Under the pieces are notes generated by a model, which made no database searches, was not told the DNA's origin, and worked only from the letters and a program-made list of their open reading frames with translations. 64,000 bases of DNA from Paracidovorax wautersii (GTDB taxonomy: Bacteria; Pseudomonadota; Gammaproteobacteria; Burkholderiales; Burkholderiaceae_C), in NCBI GenBank assembly GCA_009912175.1, contig WNDQ01000016.1, positions 1 through 64,000 on the forward strand, in the 5' to 3' direction. Both the position numbers and the translations under genes were made by a program. Positions 20,631-31,081 of this stretch are shown one piece after another. Positions within the stretch are counted from its first letter, which is position 1, and each line of letters begins with the position of its first letter.

Positions 20631-21836
20631 TCAGACACGCTCGATCGCCAGTGCGATGCCCTGCCCCACGCCGATGCACATGGTGCACAGCGCGCGGCGC
20701 CCGCCCGTGCGCTGCAGTTGGCGCAGCGCTGTCAGGGCCAAGCGCACACCCGACATGCCCAGCGGATGGCCAAACGCAATCGCGCCTCCGTTGGGATTCA
20801 CATGCGCGGCGTCATCGGGCAGTCCCAGCTGGCGCAGCACGGCCAGGCCCTGCGCCGCAAACGCTTCGTTGAGTTCGACCACATCGAAGTCGGCAATATG
20901 AAGGCCGGTCTGCGCCAGCAGCTTGCGCACGGCGGGCACCGGGCCGATGCCCATCACACGCGGCGCCACGCCGGCCGTGGCAACGCCGATCACACGGGCC
21001 AGCGGCACGAGGCCCGCACGGGCGGCCCCCGCTTCGCTGGCCATCAGCAAGGCGGCCGCGCCGTCGTTCACGCCGGAGGCGTTGCCGGCCGTGACAGTGC
21101 CATGGGGGCGGAAGGCCGGCCTGAGCTTGGCCAGCGTCTCCAAGGTGGTGTCGGGACGCGGATGCTCGTCCTGGCTGAACAGGCGCATCTCGCCCTTCTT
21201 GGCAATGTCGGGCACGGGCACGATCTCGGTGTCGAACAAGCCGGCCGCCATCGCCCTGGCCGCACGCTGCTGGCTGCGCAGCGCGAAGGCATCCTGGTCG
21301 GCGCGGGAGATGCCGTGCTCGTCGGCCACGTTCTCGGCCGTTTCGCCCATCGCGTCGATGCCGTAGAGCTGCGCCATCCGTGGGTTGACGAAGCGCCAGC
21401 CGATGGTGGAGTCATGGACCTCGGCATGGCGGCTGAAGGCAGCGCTGGCCTTGGGCATGACCAGCGGCGCGCGGCTCATGCTTTCCACTCCGCCGGCGAT
21501 CGCCAGGTCCAGCTGGCCCAGGGCGATGCCGCGTGCCGCGCTGGCAATGGCCTCCAGGCCCGAGCCGCACAGCCGGTTCACCGTGGCCGCCGCCGCCGTG
21601 ACGGGCAGGCCGGCCAGCAGCGCGCTCATGCGGGCCACGTTGCGGTTATCTTCACCCGCCTGGTTCACGCAGCCGAAAAAGACCTCTTCGAGTTGGCCCC
21701 AATCCAGGCGCGGGTGGCGCGCCATCAGCGCCTGCAGCGGGATCGCGCCCAGGTCGTCGGTACGGATGCCCGAAAGCGCGCCGCCATAGCGGCCGATGGG
21801 CGTGCGCAGCCCGTCGCAGATGTAGGCGTGGCCCAT
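20631..21836 (-). CDS. Acetyl-CoA acyltransferase / 3-oxoadipyl-CoA thiolase-like
   Basis: [68 protein letters not shown]. Confidence 0.92.
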   Translation of the reverse strand: MGHAYICDGLRTPIGRYGGALSGIRTDDLGAIPLQALMARHPRLDWGQLEEVFFGCVNQAGEDNRNVARMSALLAGLPVTAAAATVNRLCGSGLEAIASAARGIALGQLDLAIAGGVESMSRAPLVMPKASAAFSRHAEVHDSTIGWRFVNPRMAQLYGIDAMGETAENVADEHGISRADQDAFALRSQQRAARAMAAGLFDTEIVPVPDIAKKGEMRLFSQDEHPRPDTTLETLAKLRPAFRPHGTVTAGNASGVNDGAAALLMASEAGAARAGLVPLARVIGVATAGVAPRVMGIGPVPAVRKLLAQTGLHIADFDVVELNEAFAAQGLAVLRQLGLPDDAAHVNPNGGAIAFGHPLGMSGVRLALTALRQLQRTGGRRALCTMCIGVGQGIALAIERV

Positions 21837-22678
21837 CACAGCCCCAGCACCCGCTCGGCGTTGCCGTGCATGACTTTCTCCATCACCGCGTCGCTGTAGC
21901 CCAGCTCGGCCCATTCGCGCAGGATGCGCTCGTAGGGCAGGCTGGGATAGTCGCTGCCGAACATGATCTTGTCCTGCAGGCGGCCACGGATGTCGACCTT
22001 GAGGTTGCCTGGAAAGTACTTGGGCGCCCAGCCCGACATCTCCCAATACACATTGCCCTTGTGCAACGCCACGGCCGTGGTCTCGTCCACCCACGGCCAG
22101 CCCGGGTGGGCCATGATGATCTTCAGGTGCGGGAAGTCCGCCGCCAGATCGTCGATGGCGCCGGGGTGGGCATGGCGGATGCGCGCGCCATGGCCGCCGG
22201 GCATGCCGGCGCCCATGCCGGTCGTGCCTACGTCGATCATCACCGTCGCGCCCAGCGCATTGATCTCCTCGAACAGCGGGTAGTAGCGCCGGTCGTTGAC
22301 CGCGAAGTGCTGCATGATCGGATGGAAGTGAAAGCCGATGAAGCCCAGTTCGGTGACAGCCTTCTTCACCTGGCGGATCGCGATCTCGCCCTTGGCCGGC
22401 TCCACCGCGCCCCAGCATTGCAGGATGCGGTCGGGGTGGCGCTGCCAGATGCCGTGCACGTACTCGTTGGTGCAGGGCGGGCTGGCCACGGTGGTCTCCA
22501 GGTCGAGCGCCACCAGGCAGGCCTGGACGCCAGCCGTGGCGAACTCCTGGATGACCTCGTCCTCGGACTTGCCCACCCAGTCCCGTTTCCAGTAGGTGGC
22601 CAGCGCCTCGGGATAGGGGCCCTGGGATTCGATCCAGGTGGATGTTCCGGGATAGCAGTGCAGATCGATGATGCGCAT
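21836..22678 (-). CDS. Amidohydrolase_2-family protein (decarboxylase/hydrolase-like TIM barrel)
   Basis: [11 protein letters not shown]...[14 protein letters not shown]...[14 protein letters not shown]...[15 protein letters not shown]. Confidence 0.85.
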   Translation of the reverse strand: MRIIDLHCYPGTSTWIESQGPYPEALATYWKRDWVGKSEDEVIQEFATAGVQACLVALDLETTVASPPCTNEYVHGIWQRHPDRILQCWGAVEPAKGEIAIRQVKKAVTELGFIGFHFHPIMQHFAVNDRRYYPLFEEINALGATVMIDVGTTGMGAGMPGGHGARIRHAHPGAIDDLAADFPHLKIIMAHPGWPWVDETTAVALHKGNVYWEMSGWAPKYFPGNLKVDIRGRLQDKIMFGSDYPSLPYERILREWAELGYSDAVMEKVMHGNAERVLGL

Positions 22679-22716
22679 GGCGCGCGTCGCTTTCGTGGTC
22701 AGAAATGGAACGGGGT

Positions 22717-24390
22717 TCAGGCGGCCCTGGCAACGCGAGCCTCGTCGGCCAGTTGAGCGGCGATCCGCTCGCCCAACGCCTTCTTGGACACCTTGCCGAA
22801 GGTCGAAACCGGAAAGTCCTCCATGACCTCCAGCCGCTCGGGCAGCTTGAACCGGGCGATCTCGTGCGTCTGCAGAAAGGCCACCAGCCCGGGCAGATCC
22901 AGCGCGGCGCCGCGCTTGAGCACCACGAAGGCGCACATCTTTTCGCCCATCGCGGCATCGGGCATGGGCACACAGGCCACGTTCTGCACGGCCGGGTGCA
23001 TGAGGATGAGGTTCTCGACCTCCTCGGCGCTGATCTTCTCGCCGCCACGGTTGATCAAGTCCTTCTTGCGGCCTTCGACGATGTAGTTGCCCGACGCATG
23101 CCGGCGCATCAGGTCGCCCGAGCGGTAGAAGCCGTCCGGCGTGAACTGGCGCGCGTTGTATTCGGGGACGCCGAAGTAGCCGCGCAAGGTGTAGGGCCCC
23201 CGGCAGGCCAGTTCGCCAACCTCGCCCTCAGGCACCTCGCGGCCCTCGTCGTCGATCAGCCTGACCTCGTCGTCCTCGCAGACTGGACGCCCGCAGGTCT
23301 CCAGCTGGACCGTTTCGTCGTCGCCACGGCGCACGAACATCAACAGGCCCTCGCTCATGCCGAAGTTCTCCTGCACGAAAGCGTTGCGGAACAGCTCGCG
23401 CGTGCGCAGACGCACTTCGGGCTGCATGCGCTGGCCGCCGCTCTGGATCTGGCGCACCGAGTCGAGCCGGGCGCTGCCGATGGCCGGGTCATGGATCAGG
23501 CGGATCAGCAGCGCGGGAACGACCTTGATGTGCGTCACGCCGTGCTGCTCGATCAGCGCAAACATCTCGGCCGGGCGTGTGTTGGCGTGCAGCACCACGG
23601 TCGCCCCGTTGAACAGAAACCCCTGGATGCCCGGGCAGGCCAGCGGCAGGTTGTGCGCGATGGGCAGCACCAGCAGCAGGACCGAATCGCCGTCCACCCC
23701 CGCCACCTCGGCCGCCACCTTGGAGTTGTAGGCATAGTCGTTGTTGGTGCGCGGAATCAGCTTGGGAATGCCCGTGGTGCCGCCCGAGAGCTGGAAGATG
23801 CACGGGTCGGTGGGCTTGATGTTCAGCTCGCGCAATCTGGACAGCGGCAGCTTCGCGGGACTGGCAATCAGTTCGGTCAGCGAATGCTCGCCGGGGCCGG
23901 CCTCGCCCAGCACCAGGCGCAGCTGCAAACAGGGCTGCTCGGCCTGCACACGGTCGATGACGGGCGCGAAGCGGAACTCGCCACCTTGCTCGCGCACCGA
24001 GGCCGGGTACACCACGCAGCGGGCCTGCGACAGGCGCACGAACTGGCTCAGTTCCGCATAGCGGTGCGTGACCAGCGCCGCGATGGGGATACAACCCAGC
24101 TTTTGCAGCGCGAAGTACAGCACCACGAACTCGGCCACATTGGGCAAGGTGGGCACGACACGGTCCAGCGGCTTGAGGCCCAGCGCCAGCAGGTTGAGCG
24201 CCAGGTTGTCGCTCAGCGCGTCGAGCTGCGCGTAGGTGTAGCGGCGCGCGCCGTCGATCAGCGCCGTGCGTGGCCCGTAGCGCTCGAACACCGCCGCAAA
24301 CTCCTGCGCCAGTGACTGGCCGCGCCAGTAGCCCCGCTCACGGTAGCGCTGGGCGAACGACTCGGGGAATGGGACGAATCCTTCCAGCAT
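22717..24390 (-). CDS. Aryl-acid AMP/CoA ligase of the EntE/DhbE (2,3-dihydroxybenzoate/salicylate) type
   Basis: [88 protein letters not shown]. Confidence 0.85.
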   Translation of the reverse strand: MLEGFVPFPESFAQRYRERGYWRGQSLAQEFAAVFERYGPRTALIDGARRYTYAQLDALSDNLALNLLALGLKPLDRVVPTLPNVAEFVVLYFALQKLGCIPIAALVTHRYAELSQFVRLSQARCVVYPASVREQGGEFRFAPVIDRVQAEQPCLQLRLVLGEAGPGEHSLTELIASPAKLPLSRLRELNIKPTDPCIFQLSGGTTGIPKLIPRTNNDYAYNSKVAAEVAGVDGDSVLLLVLPIAHNLPLACPGIQGFLFNGATVVLHANTRPAEMFALIEQHGVTHIKVVPALLIRLIHDPAIGSARLDSVRQIQSGGQRMQPEVRLRTRELFRNAFVQENFGMSEGLLMFVRRGDDETVQLETCGRPVCEDDEVRLIDDEGREVPEGEVGELACRGPYTLRGYFGVPEYNARQFTPDGFYRSGDLMRRHASGNYIVEGRKKDLINRGGEKISAEEVENLILMHPAVQNVACVPMPDAAMGEKMCAFVVLKRGAALDLPGLVAFLQTHEIARFKLPERLEVMEDFPVSTFGKVSKKALGERIAAQLADEARVARAA

Positions 24391-24407
24391 GGTCTGTTCC
24401 TTTCCCA

Positions 24408-25168
24408 TCAGGTCGATGCCGTGAAACCGCCGTCGATCACCACCACTTCGCCCGTGACGAAGCGGTTGGCCGTCAGCAGATTGACCATCACCTCGGCCAC
24501 GTCATCGGCGGTCACGCAGCGGCGCAGCGACGTGAGCTTGGCGCGCTTGCCCATCAGGTCCTCGTACTTGTCGCCCAGCATGCGCTCCATCCATTCGCCC
24601 TCCATCCAGCCGGGGGCGACGGCATTCACGCGGATCTCCGGTCCCAGATTCCAGGCCAGGGTCTTGGTCAGGTTGACGACGGCGGCCTTGCTGGCGGCAT
24701 AGGGCAGCGGCTGCGGACCGGGGCGCAGGCCCACAATGCTGGCCGTGTTGACGATGGCCGGCTCCACGCCCTTGCGCAGCAGGGGAACGGCGGCACGGGC
24801 CACCTGGAAAGTGCCGCGCACATTGACGGCGAAGGTGCGGTCCCACTCGGCCATGTCCAGGCTTTCAAGGTCCCGGACCTTCCAGGTGGCGGTCGTTCCG
24901 GCGTTGTTGACCAGCGCGTCGAGGCGGCCAAAAACCTCGCCGATGGCGGCCAGCGTGCGCCGCACCGCCGCATCGTCGGCGACGTCGCACTGGAGCACCA
25001 GCGTCCTGGCGCCCAGGGCTTCGGCCTCGCCGGCCACGGCCTGCGCGGCCGCCGCGCTGGAGCCATAGACGATGGCCACGTCGAAATTGGCGCGGGCCAG
25101 CGCCAGGACCGCGCTGCGGCCAATGCCGGTGGCACCACCGGTGACGAGGGCTTTTTCCGGTCGGTCAT
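24408..25168 (-). CDS. SDR-family oxidoreductase (FabG-like), apparent -1 frameshift in an A5 run at codon 5-6
   Basis: ATG 25168 with GGGGGAGG Shine-Dalgarno reads MTDRK then leaves frame; the main frame gives KALVTGGATGIGRSAVLALARANFDVAIVYGSS...YAASKAAV. Confidence 0.8.
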
Positions 25169-25377
25169 CACTGGCCTCCCCCGTTGCGCGAAAAGCGGTG
25201 CATGAATGTCTCCTTGGTTTCGGGTTGTGCGTCCAATGTAGGAAGCGCCCCTTGCCGGCAGAAGATGGCAAAAAACCGCCGCTGATTCGCTTTTGATATC
25301 TCCCTGGAGAAAACCCCTATGCCTGGTTATCGCCGGACAGGGAAGATCAGGCCGGTCCAACCTGCGCGCCTGCCACC

Positions 25378-26271
25378 ATGAAACTGAGCCAACTTCGTGA
25401 CCTGACCTGCATCGTCGAGACAGGAAGCCTGCGGGCCGCGGCGCGGCGGCTGGACGTGGCCCAGCCCTTGCTGACGCGCAGCATCCGGAGCCTGGAGAAG
25501 GAGTTGGGGACTCCGCTGTTCGAGCGGCAGTCGACGGGCATGGTGCTGACGCCGCTGGGCCAGCGCTTCTACGAGCGGGCCCGCGTCGTGACCAATGAGC
25601 TGCGCCGCGCCGGGGAAGAGTTGCTGCAGGCGCAAGGCAATGCCACGGGAACGGTGACAGCCGGGCTGTCGATCATGCCCCACATGGGCATGCTGCCCCG
25701 GGCGCTGCCCGCGTTTCGCAAACGTTTTCCAGCGGTTCGCCTGCAGCTGGTCGAAGGCCTGTTTCCCGATCTCGAAGAGGACTTGAGAAAAGGCGACATT
25801 GACTTCTACATGGGCGTCACGCCCACGGTCGTGCCCCCCGGCTTTGTGCGCGAACGCCTGTCCGGCAACACCCGGGTGGTGATGGCGCGCAAGGGGCACG
25901 CGCTCGGCGGTGCACGTTCGTTCGCCGAGCTGGTCCAGGCCGAATGGGCCTTGCCGGCCGTGGACTACCACAGCGAGCAGGACCTGATTTCGATCTTCGA
26001 GAAACGGGGGCTGCCGCCGCCGCGGGTCGCCCTGCAGGCCCGCACCGCGCTGTCGATGATGGTGACCCTCACGAGCACGGATCTGCTGGCGCTGCTGCCC
26101 ATGCAATGGGTGGGATTCGCCCAGTTGCGCGCGAGCGTTCAGCCCATCTTGCTGGATGAACAGCTCGCCGCACCCGACATCGTGCTCATCCGGCGCAGCG
26201 GCCTGCCGATGACGCTGGCCGCCGAGCACCTGTGCGATCTGCTGCGCCGGGAGATCGGCCCGGCCGGATGA
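25378..26271 (+). CDS. LysR-family transcriptional regulator
   Basis: MKLSQLRDLTCIVETGSLRAAARRLDVAQPLLTRSIRSLEKELGTPLFERQ HTH; divergent from the catabolic block. Confidence 0.93.
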   Translation: MKLSQLRDLTCIVETGSLRAAARRLDVAQPLLTRSIRSLEKELGTPLFERQSTGMVLTPLGQRFYERARVVTNELRRAGEELLQAQGNATGTVTAGLSIMPHMGMLPRALPAFRKRFPAVRLQLVEGLFPDLEEDLRKGDIDFYMGVTPTVVPPGFVRERLSGNTRVVMARKGHALGGARSFAELVQAEWALPAVDYHSEQDLISIFEKRGLPPPRVALQARTALSMMVTLTSTDLLALLPMQWVGFAQLRASVQPILLDEQLAAPDIVLIRRSGLPMTLAAEHLCDLLRREIGPAG

Positions 26272-26300
26272 GGGATCGGAACACGCGACAATACTGCCCC

Positions 26301-26804
26301 ATGTTCAACATCGTCCTGGTCCACCCCGAGATCCCGCCCAACACGGGTAACGTCATCCGCCTGGCCGCCAACACGGGCTGCCGGCTGCATCTGGTCGAGC
26401 CGCTGGGCTTTTCCATGGACGACAAACACATGCGCCGTGCGGGTCTCGACTATCACGAATACGCCGACCTGCAGCGGCACGCCAGTTGGGACGCCTTTCT
26501 GGCGCGCGAACAGCCCGACGCCGGCCGTGTCTTTGCGCTGACCACGCGCGGCACGCAGGCCGTGCACGGCCAGGCCTTTCAGCCTGGCGACTGGCTGGTG
26601 TTCGGCTCCGAAACCGCCGGTCTGCCGCCGGCCATTCGCGAGACCATCGCCGCCGCGCAATGGCTGCGGCTGCCCATGCGTGCGGGCCAGCGCAGCCTGA
26701 ACCTGTCCAACGCGGTCGCGGTGACGGTGTTCGAGGCCTGGCGCCAGAACGGCTTTGCGCAGGCGGCGACGACAGCGGGCACGTCGCCCGCATCCGCTCA
26801 GTAA
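26301..26804 (+). CDS. trmL: tRNA (cytidine(34)-2'-O)-methyltransferase
   Basis: MFNIVLVHPEIPPNTGNVIRLAANTGCRLHLVEPLGF; SPOUT motif LPMRAGQRSLNLSNAVAV. Confidence 0.95.
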   Translation: MFNIVLVHPEIPPNTGNVIRLAANTGCRLHLVEPLGFSMDDKHMRRAGLDYHEYADLQRHASWDAFLAREQPDAGRVFALTTRGTQAVHGQAFQPGDWLVFGSETAGLPPAIRETIAAAQWLRLPMRAGQRSLNLSNAVAVTVFEAWRQNGFAQAATTAGTSPASAQ

Positions 26805-27250
26805 TAACGGATCAAGGACTCGGCCACGCACACGGGCTTGGCATGGCCTTCACGTTCGAAGGTCGCCTCCCAAGTCAGTTGCAGGCCCTGCGTGCCAGCG
26901 GGCTCCGTGGCCAGCAGCTTAAAGTGCGCGCGCACGCGGCTGCCGGCCGGCACCGGGGCCGGAAACCGAACCCGATCCAGCCCGTAGTTGACGGCCATGC
27001 GCGGCTCGGTCAACACCACGGCCTGCGACATCAGGCTGGGCAGCAGCGACAGCGTCAGAAAACCGTGCGCGATGGTGCCGCCAAAAGGCCCGGCCTTGGC
27101 GCGTTCGGGGTCGACGTGGATCCACTGGCGGTCGCCCGTGGCGTCGGCAAAGGCGTTGATCTGCGGCTGCGTCACCGTGACCCAGTCGCTGCTCGCCACA
27201 TCCTGGCCGACGCGGGCTGCAAGATCGGCCAGGGTCTGGAAAGTTGCCAT
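26798..27250 (-). CDS. MaoC-family dehydratase
   Basis: VTQPQINAFADATGDRQWIHVDPERAKAGPFGGTIAHGFLTLSLLP. Confidence 0.93.
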   Translation of the reverse strand: MATFQTLADLAARVGQDVASSDWVTVTQPQINAFADATGDRQWIHVDPERAKAGPFGGTIAHGFLTLSLLPSLMSQAVVLTEPRMAVNYGLDRVRFPAPVPAGSRVRAHFKLLATEPAGTQGLQLTWEATFEREGHAKPVCVAESLIRYY

Positions 27251-27337
27251 GTCGTTCTCCTGCCATCAAATATGGTGGCAGTCTGCCCGATCCCCGCGCA
27301 GCGTGCGCAACACGCCTGTCACCCGGTCGACAAAAAA

Positions 27338-28351
27338 TCAATCCACGCGGGCGCCCGAGGCCTTGACCACCTCGGCCCACTTGGCCGTTTCGCTGCGCAT
27401 GAAGGCGGCGAACTGCTCGGGGGATTCAGGGTGCGCCTCGGCGCCTTGCTCGGCAAACTTCTTGACGACAGCCGGGTCATTCAAGCCCTTGACGATGGCC
27501 GCGTTCAGGCGGGTAACCACGGCGGGCGGCGTGCCGGCCGTCGTGTACAGGCCGAACCACGAAGTCGCCTCGTAGCCGGGCACGCCAGCTTCGGCGATGG
27601 TGGGCACATCCGGCAGTTCAGGCGAACGTTTGGCCGAGGTCACGGCCAGCGGCACCAACTTGCCGGCGCGCACGTGGGCAATCGCCGAGGGCATGTTGTC
27701 GAACATCACGGCGATCTGGTTGCCCAGCAGGTCGGCCACGGCCGGCGCGCTGCCGCGGTAGGGCACGTGCTGCATGTCGACCTTGGCCAGGCTCTTGAAC
27801 AGTTCGCCCGACAGGTGGATGGAGCTGCCGCTGCCCGACGAACCGAAGGTGACGGCGCCCGGATGCGCCTTGGCGTAGGTGATGAGCTGCGGCACGGTCT
27901 TGAACGGCTGCTGCGGATTGGCCACCAGCAGATTGGGCACCATGGCCACGCGCGAGAGCGGAACGAAGTCCTTGACCGGGTCGTAGGGCAGCTTGCTGTA
28001 GAGCGAAGCATTGATCGCGTGCGTGCCCACCGTGCCCATGAACAACGTGTAGCCGTCGGCCGGCGCGCGCGAAGCCGCCTGCGCGCCGATGTTGCCGCCC
28101 GCGCCCGCGCGGTTGTCGACCACCACGGGCTGGCCCAGCTCGGTGCCCAGGTACTGGCCCATCACACGCGCCAGGATGTCGGTGGTGCCACCGGCCGAGA
28201 ACGGCACGATCAGCGTGATCGGCTTGCCCGGGTAGGCCGCCTGCGCCGAGGCAGTGGTGGGCGCCAAGGCCGCCACGGACAGCGCGGCGGCGGCGGCCAG
28301 CCACGCGCGGCGCGGGAAGGTGGTGGTGAAGAAGGGTTGTGTCGCGGTCAT
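27338..28351 (-). CDS. Bug-family tripartite tricarboxylate transporter substrate-binding protein
   Basis: AYPGKPITLIVPFSAGGTTDILARVMGQYLGTELGQPVVVDNRAGAGGNIGA. Confidence 0.93.
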   Translation of the reverse strand: MTATQPFFTTTFPRRAWLAAAAALSVAALAPTTASAQAAYPGKPITLIVPFSAGGTTDILARVMGQYLGTELGQPVVVDNRAGAGGNIGAQAASRAPADGYTLFMGTVGTHAINASLYSKLPYDPVKDFVPLSRVAMVPNLLVANPQQPFKTVPQLITYAKAHPGAVTFGSSGSGSSIHLSGELFKSLAKVDMQHVPYRGSAPAVADLLGNQIAVMFDNMPSAIAHVRAGKLVPLAVTSAKRSPELPDVPTIAEAGVPGYEATSWFGLYTTAGTPPAVVTRLNAAIVKGLNDPAVVKKFAEQGAEAHPESPEQFAAFMRSETAKWAEVVKASGARVD

Positions 28352-28428
28352 GCTTGTCTCCAGGTCGGAAATGAAGGGGGGCACCGGTTCTGCGCCGGTG
28401 TTGGTCAAAAGAAAAAACAGCAAAAAAA

Positions 28429-29181
28429 TCAGACGCCGGCCACGCCCACGGTCATGCCGCCGCACACGTACAGCACCTGCCCGGTGACAAAGCCGCTGCG
28501 CGCATCCAGCAGGTAGGCGGCGGCATGCGCCACGTCGTCGGGCGTGCCCACACGGCGCACTGGCACTGACTCGATGATGGCGCGCGTGCGCGGTGCGTCG
28601 GGCGGGTTGGCGCGGTCGAACAGCTCGGTGCGGATCGGGCCGGGGCCGATGGCGTTGGCCGTGATGCCCAGCGGGCCCAGCTCCAGCGCCCACACGCGCG
28701 TCATGCCCAACAGCCCGGCCTTGGTCGCGGCATAGGCCGTGCGCAATTCCTTGCCCAATGCCGCGCGTGAGGCCATGTTGACGATGCGCCCGAAGCCCGC
28801 CGCCTTCATGCCCGGCAGCAGGCCCTGCATGCACAAAAAGGCGCAGCGCAGATTGAGCGAGACGGCCAGGTCGAACTCTTCGAGCGTCTGGCTGGCCGCA
28901 TCGGCCGGGCACACCACGCCCACGTTGTTGACCAGGCGTGTGATCGGGCCGCCGGCCAGCGCTTCATCGAGCGCCCGCCGCACCTGCGCGGCATCGGACA
29001 GGTCGGCCTGAATGGCGCCCGCGATGCCTTCGACCTGGCGGTCGATCACCACGGGCTCGTAGCCCTCGTCGCGGCAGCGCTGGGCAATCGCCGCGCCGAT
29101 GCCGGCGGCGCCGCCGGTGATCAGCACACGCTCGGCGTGCTCGCCCCGGTGGTGTGTCGAGGGGGAAACGGTGCCCGTCAT
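28429..29181 (-). CDS. SDR-family oxidoreductase
   Basis: VLITGGAAGIGAAIAQRCRDEG; NNVGVVCPAD; YAATKAGLLGMTR. Confidence 0.9.
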   Translation of the reverse strand: MTGTVSPSTHHRGEHAERVLITGGAAGIGAAIAQRCRDEGYEPVVIDRQVEGIAGAIQADLSDAAQVRRALDEALAGGPITRLVNNVGVVCPADAASQTLEEFDLAVSLNLRCAFLCMQGLLPGMKAAGFGRIVNMASRAALGKELRTAYAATKAGLLGMTRVWALELGPLGITANAIGPGPIRTELFDRANPPDAPRTRAIIESVPVRRVGTPDDVAHAAAYLLDARSGFVTGQVLYVCGGMTVGVAGV

Positions 29182-30380
29182 ACGCGCTCCAGAATCACGG
29201 CGATGCCCTGCCCCACGCCGATGCACATGGTGCACAGCGCATAACGCCCGCCCGTGCGATGCAACTGGTTGACGGCCGTGGTCGCCAGCCGCGCGCCGCT
29301 GGCGCCCAGCGGGTGGCCCAGCGCGATCGCGCCGCCGTTGGGGTTGACACGCGCATCATCGTCGTCCAGACCGAGCTGGCGCAGCACCGCCAGCCCCTGC
29401 GCGGCGAAGGCTTCGTTGAGTTCAATCACGTCGATCTGGTCGAGCGTGAGACCCGTCAGCGCCAGCACCTTGCGTGTCGCCGGCTCCGGGTCGATGCCCA
29501 TGATGCGTGGTGCCACACCGGCCGTGGCCATGCCGACCACGCGGGCGCGCGGCGTCAGGCCGTGCTGGCGCGCGGCCTCGGCGCTGGCCAGCACCAGCGC
29601 GCAGGCGCCGTCGTTGACGCCGCTGGCGTTGCCGGCCGTGACGCTGCCGTCGGGCTTGACCACGGGCTTGAGGCGGGCCAGCGCTTCGAGCGTGGTCTCG
29701 CGCGGATGTTCGTCGCGGTCGACCACGATGGGTTCGCCCTTTTTCTGGGGCACGCTCACGGGCACGATCTCGGCGTCGAACACGCCGGCCTGCTGCGCCG
29801 CCAGCGCCTTGGCCTGGCTGGCCAGCGCCATGCGGTCCTGCGCCTCGCGCTCGATGCCGTAGTCGGCCGCGACGTTCTCGGCGGTCTCGGGCATGGCGTC
29901 CACGCCGTACTGCGCCTTCATGAGCTTGTTGACGAAGCGCCAGCCGATGGTGGTGTCGTAGACCGCGTTGCTGCGCGAGAAGGCCGACTCGGCCTTGGGC
30001 AAGACGAAAGGCGCGCGGCTCATGCTCTCGACGCCGCCGGCGATCATGAAACGCGTCTCGCCGCTGCGGATGGCGCGCGCGGCCGTGCCCAGCGCGTCCA
30101 GGCCCGAACCGCACAGGCGGTTGACGGTGGAGCCCGGCACGCCAACGGGCAGGCCGGCCAGCAGCGCCGACATGCGCGCGACGTTGCGGTTGTCCTCGCC
30201 GGCTTGGTTGGCGCAGCCGAAGATCACGTCGTCCAGCGCCTGCCAGTCGGCCTGCGCGTTGCGCTGAATGAGGGCACGGATGACGTGTGCGCCCAGGTCG
30301 TCAGGGCGGATGCTGGACAGCGCGCCGCCGTAGCGGCCAAAGGGGGTGCGAACGGCATCGCAGATGAAGGCGTCTTGCAT
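29178..30380 (-). CDS. pcaF: 3-oxoadipyl-CoA thiolase
   Basis: [41 protein letters not shown]...[24 protein letters not shown]; next to pcaIJ. Confidence 0.92.
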   Translation of the reverse strand: MQDAFICDAVRTPFGRYGGALSSIRPDDLGAHVIRALIQRNAQADWQALDDVIFGCANQAGEDNRNVARMSALLAGLPVGVPGSTVNRLCGSGLDALGTAARAIRSGETRFMIAGGVESMSRAPFVLPKAESAFSRSNAVYDTTIGWRFVNKLMKAQYGVDAMPETAENVAADYGIEREAQDRMALASQAKALAAQQAGVFDAEIVPVSVPQKKGEPIVVDRDEHPRETTLEALARLKPVVKPDGSVTAGNASGVNDGACALVLASAEAARQHGLTPRARVVGMATAGVAPRIMGIDPEPATRKVLALTGLTLDQIDVIELNEAFAAQGLAVLRQLGLDDDDARVNPNGGAIALGHPLGASGARLATTAVNQLHRTGGRYALCTMCIGVGQGIAVILERV

Positions 30381-30395
30381 GGTGTCTCTCTGGAA

Positions 30396-31067
30396 TTAAG
30401 AAGCGGGTGGCGTGAGTGGTGCGATCGGCAGACCCACGATGTCTTCGAGCGCCGCCAGCGACAGCCCCTCGACCGTGTCGATCAGTTGCAGGCCCTGCGG
30501 CGTGCAGGCGAAGGTGGCCAGGTCGGTGTAGACACGCTTGACGCAGCCGATGCCGGTCAGCGGATAGGTGCAGCGTTCAACCAGCTTGCTGGCGCCCTGC
30601 TTGGTCAGCAGGTCCATCATGATCCAGGTCTGCTTGGCGCCGATGGCCAGGTCCATGGCCCCGCCCACGGCCGGGATGGCACCGGGCTCGCCCGTGCTCC
30701 AGTTGGCCAGATCGCCCGTGGCCGAGACCTGGAAGGCCCCCAGCACGCAGATGTCCAGGTGGCCGCCGCGCATCATGGCGAAGCTGTCGGCGTGGTGAAA
30801 GAAGGCGCCGCCCGGCAGCAGCGTCACGGGCTGCTTGCCGGCGTTGGTGAGGTCGTAGTCCTCGTGGCCAGCCTCGGGCGCCGGGCCCATGCCCAGGATG
30901 CCGTTCTCGCTGTGCAGCACCACTTCCAGCCCGGGCGGCAGGTGGTTGGCCACCAGCGTCGGCATGCCGATGCCCAGGTTGACGTAGGCGCCATCGTGAA
31001 TGTCCTGCGCCACGCGCCGGGCCAGTTCGTCCTTGCCGCGCTTGCGGTAGGTGGGTTGTTCAGCCAT
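30396..31067 (-). CDS. pcaJ: 3-oxoacid (3-oxoadipate) CoA-transferase subunit B
   Basis: MAEQPTYRKRGKDELARRVAQDIHDGAYVNLGIGMPTLVANHLP...SENGILGMGPAP. Confidence 0.92.
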   Translation of the reverse strand: MAEQPTYRKRGKDELARRVAQDIHDGAYVNLGIGMPTLVANHLPPGLEVVLHSENGILGMGPAPEAGHEDYDLTNAGKQPVTLLPGGAFFHHADSFAMMRGGHLDICVLGAFQVSATGDLANWSTGEPGAIPAVGGAMDLAIGAKQTWIMMDLLTKQGASKLVERCTYPLTGIGCVKRVYTDLATFACTPQGLQLIDTVEGLSLAALEDIVGLPIAPLTPPAS

Positions 31068-31081
31068 GTCCGTTGTCTCCT

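Noticed and set aside
22705-24315. Plus-strand ORF opposite the EntE-like ligase, and similar long ORFs at 29154..31271, 49844..51970 and 58837..61359
   Set aside because: All lie opposite genes with unmistakable conserved motifs; D/H/Q/R/V-rich translations are antisense artefacts.
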